A DNA stretch of 64,000 bases from Tenrec ecaudatus (lineage: Eukaryota > Chordata > Mammalia > Afrosoricida > Tenrecidae), in NCBI RefSeq assembly GCF_050624435.1, contig NC_134530.1:145616721-145680720 (forward strand). The letters run 5' to 3'. The notes beneath the pieces are model-generated. The model had not been told where the DNA came from and did no database searches. It saw only the letters and a list, made by a program, of their open reading frames with translations. Below are positions 46,156 through 57,539 of this stretch, piece by piece (position 1 is the first letter of the stretch; every line of letters starts with the position of its first letter). A program made the position numbers and the translations under genes.

Positions 46156-46974
46156 TAAAACATTAGTAATGGCTGAAGCCATTCATAATGATCGGGGCTT
46201 TTTCATAATCTCTGTGAGACTTGAAATGGATGCACCCAGTTCAATGGGATAATTGGCAGTGCCCCCCCACAAAAAAATGTTTCATTACCTACCCAACAAT
46301 CCTATTTCTAGGAACTTACTTCATATAGAGGTTAAAAGTGTGTCAACTATGTCACGGTATCTTTATCACAGCAGTTTGTAACGGGGGGAAAAAAACCATC
46401 TATCAATATTATATTACCTTTTGAAATGGAAACTAAAGATCCCCCAAAAAAGTTATAGGTGAAGAGGAAGAGGGAGAGAAAGGAAAGGGAAAGGTTGGGG
46501 AGAGAGAAAGAGTCTGGGTAAAATATGAGATGACAAACCAAACCAAATTCTGGGAAGGAAACTGACCGAACCATGACTCATTTCTGGGCAGCAAGGACTG
46601 GATGGGGTGGGTAAGGACTTTCACTTTTGCTTTTATAAATATCCTGCTAAAATGTGCACTTTCTTGTTTCCTTGGCTTTTTTAACTGAAGAGAAAGGGAG
46701 TTATGGACAGCACATATCCAGCAGCCATACTCACATCATTAGTTTTGAAATTTTAAATATGTTACTGATAAACTTTGAATGCCTGATGTAGAAGAACGAT
46801 CTAGGCCAGACAAGATATAACAAGAAGACAGTCTCTACAATCAACTTATCGTGGCTACTGAAATCGAAGCCCCTAAAACCCCGGCCGCCCAGTTTTGCTG
46901 TGACCCACAGGGGTTCACCAGGAGTGGGTATCGACTGTACAGGAAATGATCATTTGGAAACTTGGCTTAAACAT
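46156..46974. other. Intronic sequence with a purine-rich tract
   Basis: No repeat assigned. A GA-rich run lies at 46455-46515. Confidence 0.35.
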
Positions 46975-47150
46975 TTTTACAAGTTGTTTGCTCTTGAGTA
47001 ACTGACCTCCCTGGACTTCATTTCCTCCTTATTCAAATGGAGATAACAGTTCTGACCTCAAATAGTTGTACAGTCTAATTACTGAAGGCATGCAGAATGC
47101 ATGAGTATTATTTGGCATGTAGTAAATAGAGCAATAAATGTTTATCATTA
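46975..47150 (+). mobile_element. MIR
   Basis: GAGTAACTGACCTCCCTGGA, CAAATGGAGATAACAGTTC and GTAAATAGAGCAATAAATGT follow the MIR order (sodium-like core and tail), strongly diverged. Confidence 0.7.
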
Positions 47151-47327
47151 CCAGTATCTCTTAATATTTTGAGTGTGTTTGCAAATTTTTTAATTTTCAG
47201 GGAAAAATAATATCAACTCTAGCTTCTAAGAAAACTTCAAATATTTACTTGGAGGATCAACCACTAAGGTGTCACAATTCCTTAACTGAATCCTCTGCCT
47301 CCATATTTTTCTATTATATACTTTATT

Positions 47328-47486
47328 ACTCACTCACTGTCATTGAGTCAATGCTGATTCTGAGACTAACTTTTTACAGGAGTAGAAAGCCCAGTCTTTG
47401 CCCTGCAAAGCTACTGGTGGTTTTGAACTGCCTACCCTGTGGATCACAGCCCAATGTTTAACCACTGCACCACCAGTGCGCTATTG
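47328..47486 (-). mobile_element. AfroSINE
   Basis: CACTCACTGTCATTGAGTCA and TTAACCACTGCACCACCAGT, the reversed SINE, internally shortened. Confidence 0.8.
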
Positions 47487-47494
47487 TTCTATTG

Positions 47495-47695
47495 CAGTGT
47501 TTCCCAAGGTGGGTGATACTGCCCCCTGGGGGTGGTGCTGGAGTGATCCAGTGGGGCAACAAAAGCAGCTAGCTACCTATACTTTATCCTCACTAGAGAA
47601 CATGTTTTTAATTGTTAGGGGGTACTGAGTAATTTTTTTTAATTAGGTAAAATGGGGCTATAGCCCAAATAAGTTTTCAAATCTATGCTATATTC
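47495..47695 (+). mobile_element. hAT-like MITE, copy 2
   Basis: CAGTGTTTCCCAAGGTGGGT, CTGCCCCCTGGGGGTGGTGC, TTTATCCTCACTAGAGAAC. Same family as 25855; right end lost. Confidence 0.75.
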
Positions 47696-47859
47696 TAGAA
47701 AGTGCACAGTTTATAAGCTCCTTTCAAAATTCTGTTTATTTTTAGAATGTCCATGTAAAATCTCAGTTTTCAAACACTGACATTAAATACGGGGATCTAT
47801 GTTAGATTTAGAATGAGACACACAATAAGGATCTCCCAATAAGAATACATTTCACCCAC

Positions 47860-47990
47860 CTGATATAAGGCAAGGCGGGGTCCACGTGATGGAGCGTTAC
47901 AGCAGTAATGTACGAAAAGGCGAAAGCAGCAGCGGTCCAAAGGACGGTGGCCGAAGGCAGGAAACTAAGGCCTTGCTGAAACCACCACAT
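47860..47990 (-). CDS. DRAM2: DRAM2 coding exon 1 (start codon, residues 1-43)
   Basis: The frame opens [14 protein letters not shown] and runs through the first membrane segment to [10 protein letters not shown], closely matching the mammalian DRAM2 N-terminus. The exon itself begins at 48019, after a pyrimidine-rich tract ending TTTTGCAG, so it has 29 bases of 5'UTR before the ATG at 47990. It ends CAG|GTGGGT at 47860/47859, in phase 2: the last two bases are the AG of serine 44. A longer open frame reads upstream of the ATG, but that part is intron and should not be counted as protein. Confidence 0.96.
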
Positions 47991-48019
47991 CTCAGCCAGG
48001 CCTTCCGAAGCAGAAAGAC

Positions 48020-48639
48020 CTGCAAAAGACCATGCACAGGCATTCCCGTGATCCACTGGAGCCGCCCTTTCCCACGGTAACACGACGAACAATTCTGTTG
48101 CTCACATCACTCCCACACCATCCCCAACTCTGCTTTCCTCCCATTCCTTAGTAAAGAGAGTCAGGATCTACGCACTTCCCATGACCAGAAGCCTTCCTTC
48201 TCCCTCATCTTCCCACAACACAGTCATTTACCCAAGCACCAAACACTGCTCACACTGTTTTCTCTTCATCCCATCTATCTTCACTGCCACTCACCTAGCT
48301 CAACCCCTATCAACTCCTGGCCAGATAATTTTAAGAATCTCCTAAATGGTCCCCCTTTAGTCCTGAACATAAGCAATCCAGACTCCACTCTGAAACAAGA
48401 GTGATGCTTCTAAATTACCCAAACGGCCACATGACTCTTCAAAGAACAGTCCTTCAATGGTTCCCTGCCCACACACATCACTTTCCTTCCACACAGCAGT
48501 GTCAAATGCTCTTTGATCTCTGGGAATAGAACGAAGTTGGAAAAAGCAAGATCTGGGATGTAGGATAGATGGGGTAAGGTTTCTACAAGAAATGTTCACA
48601 GCCTTTGATATCCTCAAAGGAGCGGGTGTTCTTGTGGTA
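48020..48639. other. Intronic sequence, probable ancient repeat
   Basis: 48290-48500 (CTCCTAAATGGTCCCCCTTT, AGAGTGATGCTTCTAAATTA, CCTTCAATGGTTCCCTGCCC) resembles an ancient mammalian dispersed repeat of the L2 style. I cannot name it firmly. No exon. Confidence 0.35.
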
Positions 48640-49250
48640 AATGCATTTCCTCAGCACCGCTTTTCTGGACTTTTTCTCGACAGTGCGGTGTTCAATTTTC
48701 TGAAACTTCCTTTATAAAAAGCTCCCATGCTCATCTAGTGTTCGCTGAGGAAAGTCTATCAAGACTACCCAAACATGGGGCTCCAAACAGCAGTCACCAT
48801 GGCCTTCTGAGCTAGCTCTCTGGCTCGAAGGTACCTGGTCTAGCAGATCACCCACGGAATCCACTTTCGACTACACTTCGTGTTCTTTGGGTTGTACTAG
48901 AAAATTAAGATTTGTTTCCAGTTGCGATTCAGTCTTAACTTCAATCTTTTGTACAAGACCGATGCATAGACTGACACTTTGAGCTAGCTGATCTTTTGAG
49001 TAACGCTTTTAGTAGGCATCCAACTGAGAGTATGAGGAGGCTGAGATGTGCACTGAATACTGAACACCCCAATTTCAGTTGCTACTGTATCAATGGTAAC
49101 TCCAGTCTTCTTCCATCAGCTGCTGAACTTTATTTAGCAACAGTTTCGTCATTACTCAAGGTTGACAGTATTTCCTGTCTTGGCTCATCTTTGAGGTCTT
49201 CCTGAACTTCCTTCAAATACTTGTTCTATTTTAAAACTGTCATTTTATGT
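48640..49250 (-). mobile_element. Mariner-like transposase remnant
   Basis: Antisense translation gives pieces of a mariner transposase in order: a segment like SNDETVAKVQQLMEEDWG then TIDTVATEIGV (about 49110-49180), then YNPKNTKCSRKWIP and LRARELAQKAMVTAVW (about 48790-48910). These fit the mariner core around its catalytic domain. Many stops and frameshifts; terminal repeats not found. Confidence 0.5.
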
Positions 49251-49384
49251 GGAGCAGCATTTCTAAAAACTTTTTGCAAAGCGTCAGTGATTTGGGAAGA
49301 TGTCTACTTGAGTTCTGATATAAGCCCTCATACCTTAACTTTCCCCCCCCCTCTCCACTTTTTTAAGGTACCCTAATAAAGAGT

Positions 49385-49830
49385 CCCTCTGTGTGGGCAT
49401 GGCCTTCTCCCGAGGATTCTGGGGAACTCCCATATTTCCTCCTTGGAGGTGGGAGACTCTCTCTCTTTTGGCTCACACCCTGTGAGATCGCTGTGGAGAA
49501 GACACATGGAGAGAGGTTAATGGAGCCATACAAGCCACGTGGAGACCCCTGCCAGAGCTGAGATGCTTACAATGCCACTGGATCCACAAACTTCCCATCC
49601 ACTGGCCTGTGATCTTCCTGTGTTCGGTGTCATTGCATGTGTTTCGTGAGTGTGAAGAGGACTTTATAGCTTGGTATGGGGCATGTATGCTAATATTAGA
49701 CTTACGGACTTGACCTGGACTGGGCTGGGATGTTTTCTCAATGTTCAACTGCTCTTATATATAAAGCTCCTTCTTATACACATATGTGCGTCTATGCATT
49801 TGTTTCTCTAGTCAACCCCCCAGACTAACA
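49385..49830 (+). mobile_element. Interspersed repeat B, copy 2
   Basis: GTGTGGGCATGGCCTTCTCC, GGAGACCCCTGCCAGAGCTG, GTGTGAAGAGGACTTTATAG and the end TTTGTTTCTCTAGTCAACCC match copy 1 at 15696, here without the LTR, which gives the empty-site sequence CTTATACACATATGTG. Confidence 0.82.
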
Positions 49831-49894
49831 CACTATCTAATCTTCCAAGTTAAGGTTGTCAATTTGACCCCATATAGATAGCTCCTAAAAGAAG

Positions 49895-50180
49895 ATAATA
49901 CTCTGATCACAATGATCTACATATAACACCTTCCCAGGGGGGTGGACAACAGAAACGTGGGTGAAGGGAGGCATCGGTCAGTGTAAGACATGGGGAAAAA
50001 ATTATAAATTATCAAGGGTTCATGAGGGAGGGGGAAAATGAGAAGCCAATACCAAGGGCTCAAGAAGAAAGAAAATATTTTGAATATGATGATGGCAACA
50101 AGTGTACAGATATGCTTGACACAATGGATAGATGGATTGTGATGAGCTGTCTGAGCCCCCAATAAAATGATTTTTTAATA
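49895..50180 (+). mobile_element. L1 3'UTR fragment
   Basis: GATCTACATATAACACCTTC to GAGCCCCCAATAAAATGATT, sense L1 3' end. Confidence 0.9.
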
Positions 50181-50761
50181 GAGAGGATAATACTCAAGGC
50201 AGACATTCTTTACTACTTAAGTCAAATGACTGTTTAGTGTTAGAAAGACTACAGGGGCCTTGTGGTTTATATTTTAAAGATGAGCTTAGGGCAAGCCTTT
50301 CGGGGTTTCTGCCACCCTCCATGGCTCCTAAAACAATAGACTCTCAGAGAATTTTAAAATCTGCTCTGCATTCCTCCACTTCTGATCAGGATTCTCCTAA
50401 AGTATTACAATACCCTTATGTATATAACTTTTAAAATAATTTATTCTGGAATTATAAAAACTGTGTCTAGGCATATGAAAATATTTCATATTTAAAGCAG
50501 CATCTTCCCATTGCTTAATGACCTAAAATTAAGTATTTCCCATGAAAATTGTAAAACTACACAGCTCTGACCACCATAACTCTCCACCGCACCCAGCTTC
50601 CTCATCACAGCCTGAACTTCGAAACACTGAAATCTCAGTCACTTCTGGCTTGGACTTGTCATCTGACTTATTACTAAATCTGTACATTCACATGATGTTA
50701 AATAAGTTTTTTTATTTTATCTGTAAAATCAGCAGATTACACATAGTCTATCAGAAATAGG
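50181..50761. other. Intronic sequence, nothing recognised
   Basis: No repeat or exon assigned between two L1 copies. Confidence 0.35.
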
Positions 50762-53700
50762 GAAGGACACAAGTACAGATGAGTCACAAATTGACGAGTG
50801 GGATCTACTGAAGATAAATCACCTGTGTACATTGAAAGAATTCACAAAGAGAGTATTAAGAGAGCCCACCGACTGGGAAAACATCTGTAGCAATGGCACA
50901 TCAGACAATGACACATCAGTACTCTGCTAGTTTCCAAAAAGAAAAAAACTAATTGCCCACTGAGGAGGTGGGCAAAAGACATGAACAGAAGTTTCATAAA
51001 AGCAGAAATCCGAATGGCCAATAAACATTCCTTATCATTAACCATAAGAGAAAAGCAAATTAAGACAACTATGAGATAACACCTAATACTCAATTCAAAA
51101 AATCAGAAAGCATCAAGTGTCGTAGGGGCTGTGGTGAGATAGGAACTCTCGTCCACTGCTGGTGGACCTGTAGGTATGTACAGTCACTATGGAAATCAAT
51201 TTGGTGATATCTAAAAAAGATGGAAATTGAGCTACCATATGACACAGCCAGCCCCCTACTGGGCATATACCCAGAAGAGGCAAGAAACAAACCACGATCA
51301 GACATCTGTGCTCCATGTTCTTCATGGCACAGTGCACAGTTGCAGGGAGTTGGAAACAACCCAAATTCCCATCAACAGACAAATGCATTAAAAACTGTGG
51401 TACACACATATAATGGAGTACTACGCACTGCTAAAAAGCAGTGATGAGCACATGAAGCACATCCCCGCATGAGAAGAACTGGAGGAATTTATGCTAAGTA
51501 AGCAAGCACACAAGGACAAGTACAACATGAGTCTGCTACGGTAAACTTAAAAAAATGCAAAAGGGGCATAGATAAAAAACTACTGTATACAAACATTCCT
51601 GGGGTGAGGTCCAGGTAGCATGGCAGGGGCCAGATCAAATCCAGGGATACATATGGTAGCCAACTAAAAAGGAGGTGGTGGGGGGAAGAGAGAAAGAGAG
51701 AAAGAAAGAAAGAAAGAAAGAAAGAGACATAGATAGTGGGGGAACAGGGCACTAACCCATCCAAGGGGAGGGTATTGTTTATATCTCCACAAGGAAAGAG
51801 GGACCAGACTTCAACCCGGTGCTCCAAGACGTGAATGCAACATACTGGCATGAAGCAGGGAACCATTATAGAGGTCTGAGGGGCCGGCCCCAATCCCAAT
51901 TAGGTGGACAGCTGCCCCTGCTCTCAGAAGATTTACTTCAGAGGACAGTACAGAAGCTACAGCTCAGGAAGAGGGACATGTCTAATCAGGGCACATGGGA
52001 GTAAATGAAGGGGGAGGAAGAGAGAGTGGCGCACATCCTGGCCCACCAAGCCTTGAGTGAGGACAATATCCCCACACAGAACAGCCAATTCAAAGAGAGG
52101 ATCATATGTACAGCCCCAGCATGAGACATGACAGCCCTCTGGAGATACAGAGTGTGAATCGCACCCGATCTGACCCTATCACACTGACACAAAACACTAA
52201 GGCCGTGCAACAGAACAGCAAGGGGAGCAGAACAAGGAAGTCCCGAGGGAATACCAAAAATAGACTTTGGGGCCAGGGCGTGGCACCCCATCAGACTCTA
52301 ACAGAAAACCCCCCTAAAGGTCAACAAACAAACTTTGAACTATTTACAGGCTTTTCTTTTTTTCTGACATTGTTTTTTGTTGTTGTTGTTGTGTTTTATT
52401 TTGTTGCTTTGTTTTGCTCTGTCTTGCTTTTGTGCATATTATTCTCTCTGCAGGTCTACCTAGGTAAGATAGGCAGGATAAACAATCTGGAGGAGAAAAT
52501 GACCAGGCTGGTGGTTCCAGGGGGAACATGGGAGAGGGGGAGGGAGGGGAAAAGGAAGTGGTGTTAACAAACCCAGGGACAAGGGAACAACAAGTGATCC
52601 AAAATCAGTGGTGAGGAGGGTGTAGGAGGCCTGGTATGGCAATGTAACTGAGAGGAATTACTAAAATCCAAATAAAGGCTGAGCATGATAGTGGGACAAG
52701 AGGAAAGTAAAAGGAAATTAAGAGGAAAGTAAAAGTGGGTCAAGAAGAAAGTAAAGAACTAGGAGGCAAAGGGCATTTACAGAGGTCTAAATATAGGCAT
52801 GTACATATATAAACATATTTATATGAGGTTGGTAAAATAGATTTATGTGCATATATTTATAGGTCTAGTATAAAGGTAGCAGATGGACTTGGGCCTCCAC
52901 TCAAGTACTCCCTCAACACAAGAACACTTTATTCTATTAAACTGGCATTCCATGATACTCACTGTCCGGATATGATCGCTGAAGACAAAATGGGTGCATA
53001 AGCAAATGTGGTGACGAAAGTTGATGGTGCCTGGCTATCAAAAGATATAGCACCTGGGGTCTTACAGACTTGAAGGTAAACAAGCGGCCATCTAGCTCAG
53101 AAGCAACAAAGCCCACATGGAAGAAGCATGCCAGTTTGTGTGATCACAAGGTGTCAAAGGGATCAGGTATAAGGCATCATCAGAACACAAAATCGTATCA
53201 TTGTAAATGAGGGGAGCATGGAGTGGGGACCCAAAGTCCATGTGTAGGCAACTGGACATCCCCTTACAGAAGGGTCGAGTCAGTGAGCATGCAGTGTAGC
53301 AATGATGAAACAAAGAACTTTCCTCTATTTTTTAAATGCTTCCTCCCCTCACTAGCATGATTCCAATTCTACCTTACAAATCCGGCTAGACCAGTGGATG
53401 TACACTGGCACACATAGGTACTGCAAACTCAGGGAATCCAGGACAGATGGACCCTTCAGGACTAGTGGTGAGAGTGGTGATACTGGGAGGGTGGAGGGAA
53501 GGTGTGATAGAAAGGGGAAACTGATTACAAGGATCTACATATAACCCCTCCCTGCAACGGACAATAGAAAGGTGGGTATAGGGAAACATCGGATAGTGCA
53601 AGACATGACAAAATAATAATAATTTATAAACTATCAAGGGTTCATGAGGGAGGGTGTGATGGGGTGGGGAGGGAGGGGAAAAATGAGGAGCTAATACCAA

Positions 53701-53832
53701 GGACTCAAGTAGAAAGAAAATGTTTTGCGAATGATGAGGGCAACAAATGCACAAATGTGCTTGAGACAATAGATGTATATATGGATTGTTGATAAGAGTT
53801 GTACAAGCCCCCAGTAAAATGACTTTTAAAAA
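50762..53832 (+). mobile_element. 5'-truncated L1 with ORF2 end and complete 3'UTR
   Basis: Starts in the ORF2 C-terminal domain (ESQIDEWDLLKINHLCTLKE, then a stop-containing stretch; ELPYDTASPLLGIYPEE at about 51228-51280). ORF2 ends near 51545. The 3'UTR runs to AGCCCCCAGTAAAATGACTT. It is a sense-strand counterpart of the L1 at 4388 and served as the reference for that 3'UTR. An (AAAG)n tract lies at 51690-51726. Confidence 0.9.
51688..51728 (+). repeat. (AAAG)n simple repeat in L1 3'UTR
   Basis: GAAAGAAAGAAAGAAAGAAA in the same position where the family carries a purine-rich tract. Confidence 0.88.
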
Positions 53833-53947
53833 TTCAGCATTTTAGACTTGGGTAATTTCCTTCCTGAATTATCATTTCTTTTTGCATGTTTTCTCTTTTT
53901 CGTCCTAACATTCTATCGACATTTTCTCACTTGCCATTCTCCACTTG

Positions 53948-54095
53948 ACTGTTGTTCAGTGCCACCAAGACAGTTCCGACTTAGAGTGACTCCACTCACA
54001 GAGGAGCCCGACACTGCCCGCTCCTGCACTGTCTCGGCAATCCCTGCTACTTGTCACTCCTGCGTCACTTCATCTTGTTGAGGGTCTTCATCTTC
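53948..54095 (-). mobile_element. RTE 3'-end fragment
   Basis: TGTTGTTCAGTGCCACCAAG, TTCCGACTTAGAGTGACTCC and TCTTGTTGAGGGTCTTCATC, reversed RTE tail. Confidence 0.72.
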
Positions 54096-54099
54096 ACGG

Positions 54100-54190
54100 A
54101 GCTCCTCTTCCACAGACTGCCCCACTCTGTTCTAGAGAGTTGCTGTGAGTCATAAATCACACGATGGCAATGATTTGCTTTGTTTGTATT
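54100..54190 (+). mobile_element. AfroSINE 3' half
   Basis: GCCCCACTCTGTTCTAGAGA and GTTGCTGTGAGTCATAAATC, then CGATGGCAATGATTTGCTTT. Confidence 0.65.
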
Positions 54191-54239
54191 TTTACTATGA
54201 GCCTTTGTATTTTCATTCCCTCGTTTGCCTGTGAAAGTT

Positions 54240-54385
54240 AGACAATGATTAAGGCAAGCGGGATGCTGTTGGTTAAGAATATTGAACTGTCAGAAGAACA
54301 AACAAATCTGTCTTGAGAAAAGTACTGCCAGAAAGCTCCTTCAAAGTCGGGATGGTCAGGCTTCATCTTGCATACAGTTATTCTG
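54240..54385 (+). mobile_element. RTE fragment
   Basis: GATTAAGGCAAGCGGGATGC, AGTACTGCCAGAAAGCTCCT and GTCGGGATGGTCAGGC match the part of the RTE just before its 3' tail. Confidence 0.55.
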
Positions 54386-54387
54386 TG

Positions 54388-54505
54388 AGAGAAGGATGAG
54401 GCTGTGTGCTCCCATAAAAATTTAAAATCTCAGAGTTGAAGGAGTTTTTCTCTGTTCTATAAGACTATTATGAGTCAGAATCAGCTCAATGGCAGTATTT
54501 TTTAT
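54388..54505 (+). mobile_element. AfroSINE 3' half
   Basis: GGCTGTGTGCTCCCATAAAA, CTCTGTTCTATAAGACTATT and TGAGTCAGAATCAGCTCAAT. Confidence 0.72.
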
Positions 54506-55004
54506 TGTATTCTTTCAACCATAGCTTATCATACCTCATACTGTTTAAAAACCTAGAAGGGTTTCTTAAGTGGGTCAGAGCCATTTCTCCACAAAGCCTA
54601 GCAGAGCATCTTGCTCAAAGCAATGCTCAATGTTTTTTGAAAGATCAGCCAAAATTTCAAATCCCAATCTCTCCAAAAGTTCATGATTGTCCTGTTTCAA
54701 TTAGCAGCATTACTGCAATTCCAGCTCATCTGGAGTACCCTCAGGTGCTCTCTGCAAAGCCTTCACATGATGTCACTAAGGGACAGTCATTCCACTCCTG
54801 TAAGTCACCTGAAACCAGCCCCTTGCAGTTCTCACTGTAGCCACTCCATTCAAACGTTCAGTTCTTTTGACCTAACTGCTTTCCTTCTTCCCCCCGATTC
54901 ATCCCATATATGTTGCCAAAGAAACATTTCCCTGCTCATAACTCTTAGAAAGGAGTGACTTTGGGCAAGTTTCCTAACTTCTTTGAGTCGGTTCTTAATA
55001 TTAT

Positions 55005-55147
55005 TAGTAGCATAGGCTACACTGCACAATACGGTTGCTACTTAAGTTAAAATTTATTAAAATCAAATAAAACTTAAAAATGCAAGTACTCAGTTGCACT
55101 AACCACATTTCAAGTACACAGGGGCCACCTGTGCCTATCGAGGGCTA
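55005..55147 (+). mobile_element. MER5A-like hAT-Charlie element
   Basis: ACTGCACAATACGGTTGCTA, AAAATCAAATAAAACTTAAA and GCACTAACCACATTTCAAGT are MER5A words in order; an old mammal-wide element. Confidence 0.72.
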
Positions 55148-55340
55148 CAGTGATACAAAGTGGGCAATGCCACCCATAGGGGCACTGGAACAATCCAGAG
55201 GGGCTGAAGAAGCAGATGCCTGCACTCTATCCTAGATAACGGGCTTTAGCACATACAAAAGGGTCTCATTTCCAGAGGGGCACTGAGTCGTTTTCTTTCA
55301 GACAAGGGAGCAGCAGGCCAAAGAAGTTTGGGAAGCTATG
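55148..55340 (+). mobile_element. hAT-like MITE, copy 3
   Basis: CAGTGATACAAAGTGGGCAA, GGGGCACTGGAACAATCCAG, TATCCTAGATAACGGGCT and the end GAAGTTTGGGAAGCTATG. This copy keeps a recognisable right inverted end. Confidence 0.75.
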
Positions 55341-55459
55341 CAATACAGGATAGTGAAGACATGGGATAATTCCATCACTGTGAAAATATTCTACTGGAGT
55401 GAGCTGGATCGTTATTGTGGGGATTGCACAGACATACCAAATAATGGCTAATAACAGCC

Positions 55460-55660
55460 CAACTCTGGCCATCAAGGTGACCGAGACTCAAAGCGCTCCT
55501 CTAGGGCAGAGTAGAATGGCCCCGATGAGTTTCTGAGGGTGTAACTCTTTACTAGAGCAGAAAGCCTCCTCTTTCTCCCTGGGAGCTGCTGGTGGCTTAA
55601 AGAGCCACCCCTGCACGTAGCAGCTCCACGTGCAAGCCCATTATGCCACAGGTCTTCTAA
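55460..55660 (-). mobile_element. AfroSINE
   Basis: GGCCATCAAGGTGACCGAGA, GGGCAGAGTAGAATGGCCCC and CTCCCTGGGAGCTGCTGGTG, the reversed SINE. Confidence 0.82.
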
Positions 55661-56301
55661 TCTAATGCCCTTGACAAATGGCTTTAAAATCGCAATTTCA
55701 TAGAAGTTGACTTAAGTACTAAATGTAAGATACATGTAAGATATATTAGAGGTGATCAATCAGTATATCTGTTTGCCCTTTCGGATGTGAAAGGTGAATT
55801 ACCTGTCTTGTGTTTTCAAAATGTCAATCTTCCGCTCTCTCCAAACCCGCACCCTTTAAGTCCTGGAAACCAGACATGAAGAGAATAAGAGGTTGCTGCT
55901 TCAATCCACATGATTTTAAACCTATGCACAAGTTCAAGCACCAATATTGTTCATGGGCAGAGCAATATGCTATAGCATGTCCATGGGGTTATTTTTCTTT
56001 AGAGTTGATACTTGCACTAAAAAAATTGAGATTGTACTAAAAAAATTTTTTTAATTGAGATTGTACTATTTAGAATTGAACGATATTTTAACTCTAAAGT
56101 CAAATTCCCTGTCCTTTCTTATACCCAACACCTTTCATTGGCCTCAAAAAGGATAAGTGGAACAAAACACTAGGTTTGCTCTACAGCAGAGAGAAGAGGC
56201 AATAGGAGAGGGAAATAGTTTATTAGTTAAATGAACCAAAACATTAAATGGCTAGTCTCTGTGATCCAATGAATCTGTGAAATCACAATTAGCTAAATGC
56301 A

Positions 56302-56450
56302 AAGTCTAGCTCTACCACTTCCTACTTGTCTGATTTCAGGCTAGTTGCAAAACTTCTTCTAATCTATAAAATGGGCTTCCCAATGGGTTACTCTTTAGAA
56401 AGAAACAGGGAAGCATGTAATAAATGTTACTCGATTTATCATTCCGATAA
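56302..56450 (+). mobile_element. MIR
   Basis: CTAGCTCTACCACTTCCTAC, AATCTATAAAATGGGCTTCC and GCATGTAATAAATGTTACTC follow the MIR order. Confidence 0.65.
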
Positions 56451-57539
56451 AACCACAGGTGGTCAGTCACAGGTGTAAGGAATGACAATACTGGATTCTA
56501 CACATGAAATCATTCTTCTGATTTTGTAGTTTTCAGTCACTTAAAAAGTTTGGCTGGGGAACTGCTAAGCAAGCAAAATCAGAATTTTAATAGTTGGGAT
56601 TTCAAGAAACCTTTCAAAACGTCTGAAAATATGCAGGAATGACCTCCACACAGTGAAGTTCTATGAGTCAAACGTGCACTTACAATTTTTAAATTACACA
56701 AATGTTGAAATCCCACTGGTAATAAGATTAATTCCTTCTGTCGGCTCCTTTCAGTGTGACTGCTGAGAAGTAACGAGTAGATCTTGAATATTACAAGTGA
56801 AGAGAGAGAAAGCCCTAGGCTTCTCTTCCAGCAGGGGTGCGGACTGTCTGCGGCTGGCTGTAGGAGGCCAGCAAAATCTTCGATCCTAGCTAACCGTCAC
56901 AGGGGTGACTTAATTAACTGTTTGACCAGCATGGCCCACAAGGTGTTATAAATATCTAAATGGCCGTTGGCAGAAAAACAGTTCCCCGCACTTATTCTAG
57001 AGGTACACAGAATTACCCCTGGAACATAGCAAAGCGAACGGTGATGTTTCCAAAACGTGACTTGGCTGCTTGACAAATGGGATATTCTTGTTACGGTTAA
57101 ATTCTAACGATCTAGAAGATTATGCAACACTTTCGTTTTTAAACTGGAGCGTAAAGGGGAAAGTACACATTACAGAGCTGCATTTGAAAATTAAATTTTG
57201 AGAGAATTGGGGAAAAACAATATTTCTGGGTGTGTTTCTTGTGCTTTCCAAATGTATCCGAATGTGAAGCACGGTGGTGAGCGAACAGGATTTGCAGCAA
57301 ATCACCTTTCTGAATTGAGTCCCCCTCTGGCGATAGAATTGCGCTTTGTAAACTCGGCTCCTGGTAAACACAAGGTCACCACTGATCGGAATTTCACCCC
57401 ATCCCCGCCCCAGGGAAGGAGTCCGGGAGGGACAAGAAGAACACGTATCACACAGTGTTTGCAGTCCTGGGGCAAAGGTTCAGGGCAGTGGGTTAAAGGT
57501 TAGTAACCGCTTTGAATAAGGCAATGCTGGGCATTCTTT
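56451..57539. other. Sequence upstream of the CpG island, nothing recognised
   Basis: AT-rich, no clear repeat or exon; the open frame at 57198-57503 runs into the island and has no splice support. Confidence 0.35.

Noticed and set aside
47991-48092. Upstream in-frame extension of the first DRAM2 coding exon
   Set aside because: A good splice acceptor at 48020-48021 and the conserved MWWF start show that the extension is mostly intron.
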